Shown here: one piece after another, positions 60,968-64,000 of the stretch | Numbering within the stretch: the stretch's first letter is position 1 | Layout: the number at the start of each line of letters is the position of its first letter | From: Oribacterium sinus | GTDB lineage: Bacteria; Bacillota; Clostridia; Lachnospirales; Lachnospiraceae | Assembly (NCBI RefSeq): GCF_014202695.1 | Contig: NZ_JACHHH010000002.1 | Location: 186,001 to 250,000, forward strand | DNA length: 64,000 nucleotides | Direction of reading: 5' to 3' | The notes under the pieces: generated by a model | What the model saw: the letters and a program-made list of their open reading frames with translations, nothing else | Told to the model about the DNA's origin: nothing | Database searches by the model: none | Translations under genes and position numbers: made by a program

Positions 60968-62032
60968 GTGAAAAAGTACATGGAGCTTTACCGGGAAATG
61001 CGGCAGGATATTGTGGAAGGCCGCTACGGCTTCTCGGAACGCCTTCCCTCCAAGCGCTATCTTTCCGAGGAACGGGGCATTTCCCTGATTACAGTGGAAC
61101 ATGCGCTGGCACTTTTGGAGGAGGAAGGGTATATTGAGGGGAAGGAACGAAGCGGTTACTTTGTTTCCTACCAGGAGGGAGATGTCTTTCCTGTTACCGA
61201 TAAGGAAGAGAAAGCCGGTTTTATCGATTTTTTCAAGAGGAAAACGGCTGTTTCCCGGGAGCAAATGTCCTATCCCACCATTGCCAAAGCGGTGCGGAGA
61301 GCCATGAGCAAGTATCAGGAGGAGATTTTGGAAGCCTCCGAAATGCAGGGGAAGTTTTTTTTAAGAAGGGCATTGAAGGAATATTTGCGAAGAGGACGGG
61401 GAATCTTTGTGGAGGAAGAGCAAATGATTCTGGGCGCCGGTGCAGAGAATCTCTATGCTCTCCTCGCACAAATTCTGGGAGAAGAAAAGCGCTTTGCAGT
61501 GGAATCCCCATCCTATGATAAGATGCAAAGGATTTATGAAAGCCATGGCATACAGCTGGAGCTCCTTCCCATGGGAAAGAACGGCATTGAAAGCGCCGCT
61601 CTGCAAAAGGCAAAGACCAAGGTGCTTCATGTGACTCCCTTCCACAGCTATCCTACAGGCATCACGGCGGATGCGTCCAAAAGGCGGGAGTATCTGGATT
61701 TTGCCCATAGAAACGGGGCGGTCATCATTGAGGATGATTATGATTCCGAATTTTCTCCTTTGGGAAAGCCGGAGGATTGTCTCTTTTCCATGGAAGCCGG
61801 GGAAAATGTCTTTTACATGAACAGCTTTTCCAAAACCATCGGTCCGGCCTTTCGTATGGCCTATCTTTTGTTGCCGAAGAAGAATTTGAAAGAAAATCTG
61901 GAGAAAATTGCCTTTTATTCCTGCTCCGTGCCGGTATTGGAGCAGTGTATTCTTACGGAGCTTTTGGAAAGCGGGGAGTTTGAACGGCATATCAACAGGG
62001 TAAGAAGAAGCAGAAGAATGACGAAGGTATAG
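60968..62032 (+). CDS. MocR/PdxR-type GntR regulator with aminotransferase domain, C-terminally truncated
   Basis: 354 aa. N-terminal GntR winged helix (about 1-70: QDIVEGRYGFSERLPSKRYLSEERGISLITVEHALALLEEEGYI), then an aminotransferase-like PLP domain (PSYDKMQRIYESHGIQL, PFHSYPTG, EDDYDSEF, MNSFSKTIGPAFRMAY, with the PLP Lys in SFSK). It stops after FERHINRVRRSRRMTKV, where full MocR proteins of some 450-480 aa continue another 90-110 residues. No continuation is seen in the next 44 bases. The GTG start fits AAAGGAGG. Function as a regulator may be lost or altered. Confidence 0.8.
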   Translation: MKKYMELYREMRQDIVEGRYGFSERLPSKRYLSEERGISLITVEHALALLEEEGYIEGKERSGYFVSYQEGDVFPVTDKEEKAGFIDFFKRKTAVSREQMSYPTIAKAVRRAMSKYQEEILEASEMQGKFFLRRALKEYLRRGRGIFVEEEQMILGAGAENLYALLAQILGEEKRFAVESPSYDKMQRIYESHGIQLELLPMGKNGIESAALQKAKTKVLHVTPFHSYPTGITADASKRREYLDFAHRNGAVIIEDDYDSEFSPLGKPEDCLFSMEAGENVFYMNSFSKTIGPAFRMAYLLLPKKNLKENLEKIAFYSCSVPVLEQCILTELLESGEFERHINRVRRSRRMTKV

Positions 62033-62076
62033 AGAGTAAGAAGGTAAATATTATAAAAAGGATTTAGGGTGAAAAA

Positions 62077-62628
62077 ATGGGAAAACACGGAGTTTTATTA
62101 CGGATATTTAAGCAGTATCATATCGAATGGATTTGGTATCTCAGTAAGGAAATGCGTTATTTAATCTTTTTTGCGGCAGGCATTTTTGCCCTTGACCAGC
62201 TTTTTAAACATGCCATAGACGAGGAGCCAAAAGAAAACTTTCCCAGAGATTTACCCGGATCAAAAGGTCTTGTGCAGATACGAAGAGCCCATAATCCGGG
62301 ATTTTCCATGGGAAGACTGGAGAAATATCCGAAGCTGGTAAAGACCTTGTCCTTGCTTGCTACCCTCTTCCTGATTTTTGCCTTGCCCTATATGAGCATT
62401 CTTCTGGGGGACGGTTTCTTTTTGCAAAAATGGGGTACCGCCATGGTAATCGGCGGGGCCTCCTCCAATACCTATGACCGCCTGATTAAAGGAAAGGTGA
62501 CAGACTATATCAATGTCCGTGTTCCCTTTTTGAAAAACGCCATCATTAACATAGGGGATATTGCCATTTACTTGGGAGGAATGCTCTACGGGATAGGTGT
62601 GATTATTGATTTACTGAAGAATAAATAA
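62077..62628 (+). CDS. Signal peptidase II (LspA)-like membrane protein, divergent
   Basis: 183 aa with four hydrophobic segments. LspA-like features are the HNPGFSMG segment, the DRLIKGKVTDYINV motif with the first catalytic Asp, and NIGDIAIYLGGMLY with the second. Usual LspA reads GNLIDR and NxAD; here SNTYDR and NIGD, and there is an N-terminal extension of about 25 residues. Probably a second, specialised LspA or a paralog with altered substrate. GGTGAAAAAATG start is preceded by AGGATTTAGGG. Confidence 0.72.
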   Translation: MGKHGVLLRIFKQYHIEWIWYLSKEMRYLIFFAAGIFALDQLFKHAIDEEPKENFPRDLPGSKGLVQIRRAHNPGFSMGRLEKYPKLVKTLSLLATLFLIFALPYMSILLGDGFFLQKWGTAMVIGGASSNTYDRLIKGKVTDYINVRVPFLKNAIINIGDIAIYLGGMLYGIGVIIDLLKNK

Positions 62629-62830
62629 GAAGAGATTTTTTGGCAAAGACTATTTATTTAAAAATATAAAAACAAATTGTACGAAAAGAAAAGCATAAAT
62701 AATAGTGGAATAAATTTCTTTTTTAAAAATAATAGTAGAAAAAACCTAATCACTTTGTTAAAATGGGAAAACAGCAGGAGAAAATCCATGAGTTTTTGAC
62801 AAAATTTATGGTTTCACGAGGGAGGAAAAT

Positions 62831-64000
62831 ATGAATACTATGTTTATGCTGGTGCCCGTATTGGGCGTATTGGGTCTTTTGTTCGCTTTTTTTCAGGCAC
62901 AGAAGATTCAGAAGGAAGATTCCGGTAACGAGAGGATGAAGGAAATTGCCCATGCGATTGCAGAGGGTGCACAGGCCTTTCTCTTCGCGGAATACAAGAT
63001 TCTTCTTTTTTTTGTTTGTAGCCTTTTTCTTTGCATCGGTTTAGGAACAAGAAGCTGGCTTAGCGGAGCGGCTTTTGTCTTCGGTGCTTTGCTTTCCACA
63101 TTGGCAGGATATTTCGGAATGCGTTCCGCAACCGCAGCCAATGTTCGTACTGCAGAGGCGGCAAGACAGTCCGGAATGAAGAAGGCTTTATCCATTGCCT
63201 TTTCCGGCGGTTCCGTAATGGGAATGTCCGTAGCAGGCTTTGGTATTTTCGGCTTGGGACTTTTCTACTACTTCACTAAGGATGTAGGTGTGCTTTCCGG
63301 ATTCTCCCTGGGAGCTTCCAGCATTGCCCTTTTCGCCCGTGTAGGTGGAGGAATCTATACCAAGGCAGCCGACGTTGGAGCAGACCTTGTGGGTAAGGTT
63401 GAGGCGGGAATCCCTGAGGATGACCCCAGAAACCCTGCGGTTATTGCGGACAATGTAGGAGATAACGTAGGTGACGTTGCCGGAATGGGAGCTGACCTTT
63501 TCGAGTCCTATGTAGGTGCTTTGGTTTCTGCTATGACTTTAGGCGCACTGGCTTTTCAGGATAAGGGAATTGCCTTTCCTCTGCTTCTTGCAGGATTATC
63601 CTTACTGGCTTGTATCTTAGGAAGCTTTTCCGTAGTTATGATTGGTGGAGAGGATCCCAGTAAGGTATTAAAGACTGCCAGCTACTCTGCTGCAGTGGCA
63701 GTTATTGTATTTGCCTTTGGTCTTTCCAACTATTTCTTCGGAGACTTCCATGCAGCTTTGGCCGTTACGGCAGGATTGATTGCAGGATTATGTATCGGTG
63801 CCATTACCGAGTATTACACATCCTCCAGCTATGCTCCTGTAAAGGAAATTGCGAAGCAGTCTGAAACCGGATCTGCTACCAATATTATTTCCGGTATGGC
63901 TATCGGAATGCGTTCTACAGCTATTCCTATTTTGTTGATTTCTGTAGCGATTTTTGTATCCTTCAGTCTTTTAGGACTTTACGGTATTGCTTTATCCGCT
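62831..64000 (+). CDS. hppA: Membrane-bound inorganic pyrophosphatase, 3' end beyond window
   Basis: 390 codons present, open to base 64000. Polytopic ion-pumping PPase: the pyrophosphate-binding loop starts at D181 (DVGADLVGKVEAGIPEDDPRNPAV), then ADNVGDNVGDVAGMGADLFESY; EYYTSSSYAPVKEIA follows near residue 315. It hydrolyses PPi to pump H+ or Na+; the residues that separate K+-dependent from K+-independent forms are beyond the window. GGAGG precedes the ATG at 62831. The 202-bp gap upstream (62629-62830) is AT-rich and shows no clear feature. Confidence 0.96.
   Translation, partial: MNTMFMLVPVLGVLGLLFAFFQAQKIQKEDSGNERMKEIAHAIAEGAQAFLFAEYKILLFFVCSLFLCIGLGTRSWLSGAAFVFGALLSTLAGYFGMRSATAANVRTAEAARQSGMKKALSIAFSGGSVMGMSVAGFGIFGLGLFYYFTKDVGVLSGFSLGASSIALFARVGGGIYTKAADVGADLVGKVEAGIPEDDPRNPAVIADNVGDNVGDVAGMGADLFESYVGALVSAMTLGALAFQDKGIAFPLLLAGLSLLACILGSFSVVMIGGEDPSKVLKTASYSAAVAVIVFAFGLSNYFFGDFHAALAVTAGLIAGLCIGAITEYYTSSSYAPVKEIAKQSETGSATNIISGMAIGMRSTAIPILLISVAIFVSFSLLGLYGIALSA

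Overview
This window looks like chromosomal DNA of a low-to-mid GC anaerobic Firmicute, most likely a Lachnospiraceae member (an Oribacterium-like genome is my guess, from gene order and protein style only). The supporting signs are the clostridial ispA-dxs-tlyA-nadK-argR-recN order, strong GGAGG ribosome binding sites, a T-box-controlled trp operon, a Mn2+ riboswitch before mntP, a membrane pyrophosphatase and many Lachnospiraceae-type lipoproteins. I saw no tRNA, rRNA, CRISPR array or complete transposase.

Layout. 1-7008: isoprenoid, NAD, arginine-regulation and repair operon (ispA, dxs, tlyA, nadK, argR, recN). 7164-10183: glycogen synthase, a DUF212 membrane protein and a PpiC/PrsA-like lipoprotein. 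10321-10829: Phd/YoeB-type toxin-antitoxin pair. 10938-14579 (minus): DegV protein, then a MoxR AAA ATPase with a VWA partner. 14909-16456: CstA-type transporter. 16822-20702: two tandem paralogous surface proteins. 21488-26822: Mn-dependent pyrophosphatase, a shikimate-kinase-like protein and a TetM-like GTPase fused to a NYN/Rae1-type nuclease domain. 27147-33835: orphan TRAP solute-binding lipoprotein, a Tp47-like lipoprotein with an FMN-binding membrane protein behind a long leader, and two DUF3829-like lipoproteins. 33903-40990: tryptophan T-box and trpE-G-C-D-(F-B fusion)-A. 41795-43567: oleate hydratase. 43800-44699 (minus): DMT exporter. 45049-48739: an unusual four-gene cluster (acyl-CoA-dehydrogenase-like flavoprotein, cytosolic PhnD-like binding protein, MetE-like methyltransferase, OsmC-like protein). 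48935-50611: SseB-domain protein, small membrane protein, short ferredoxin. 50884-52914: a probable HsdR remnant and an AbiE-type toxin-antitoxin module bracketed by two copies of one palindrome. 53042-57761: ABC-F protein with a shortened first domain, RelB/YafQ pair, Tex. 58247-64000: PPC-domain protein, Mn riboswitch with mntP, mutY, a truncated MocR regulator, an LspA-like protein and the start of hppA.

The most unusual element of the window is a dispersed family of large nested palindromes (20.8-21.4, 26.9-27.1, 41.0-41.7 and 43.6-43.75 kb, with a half copy at 54.8 kb). They share a conserved core, but their flanking arms differ in sequence while staying self-complementary, as expected of selection or repair acting on a folded structure. 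A second recurring theme is short tandem repeats (26, 30 or 36 bp period) in intergenic gaps. Together these make this genome repeat-rich between genes while the genes themselves are mostly intact.
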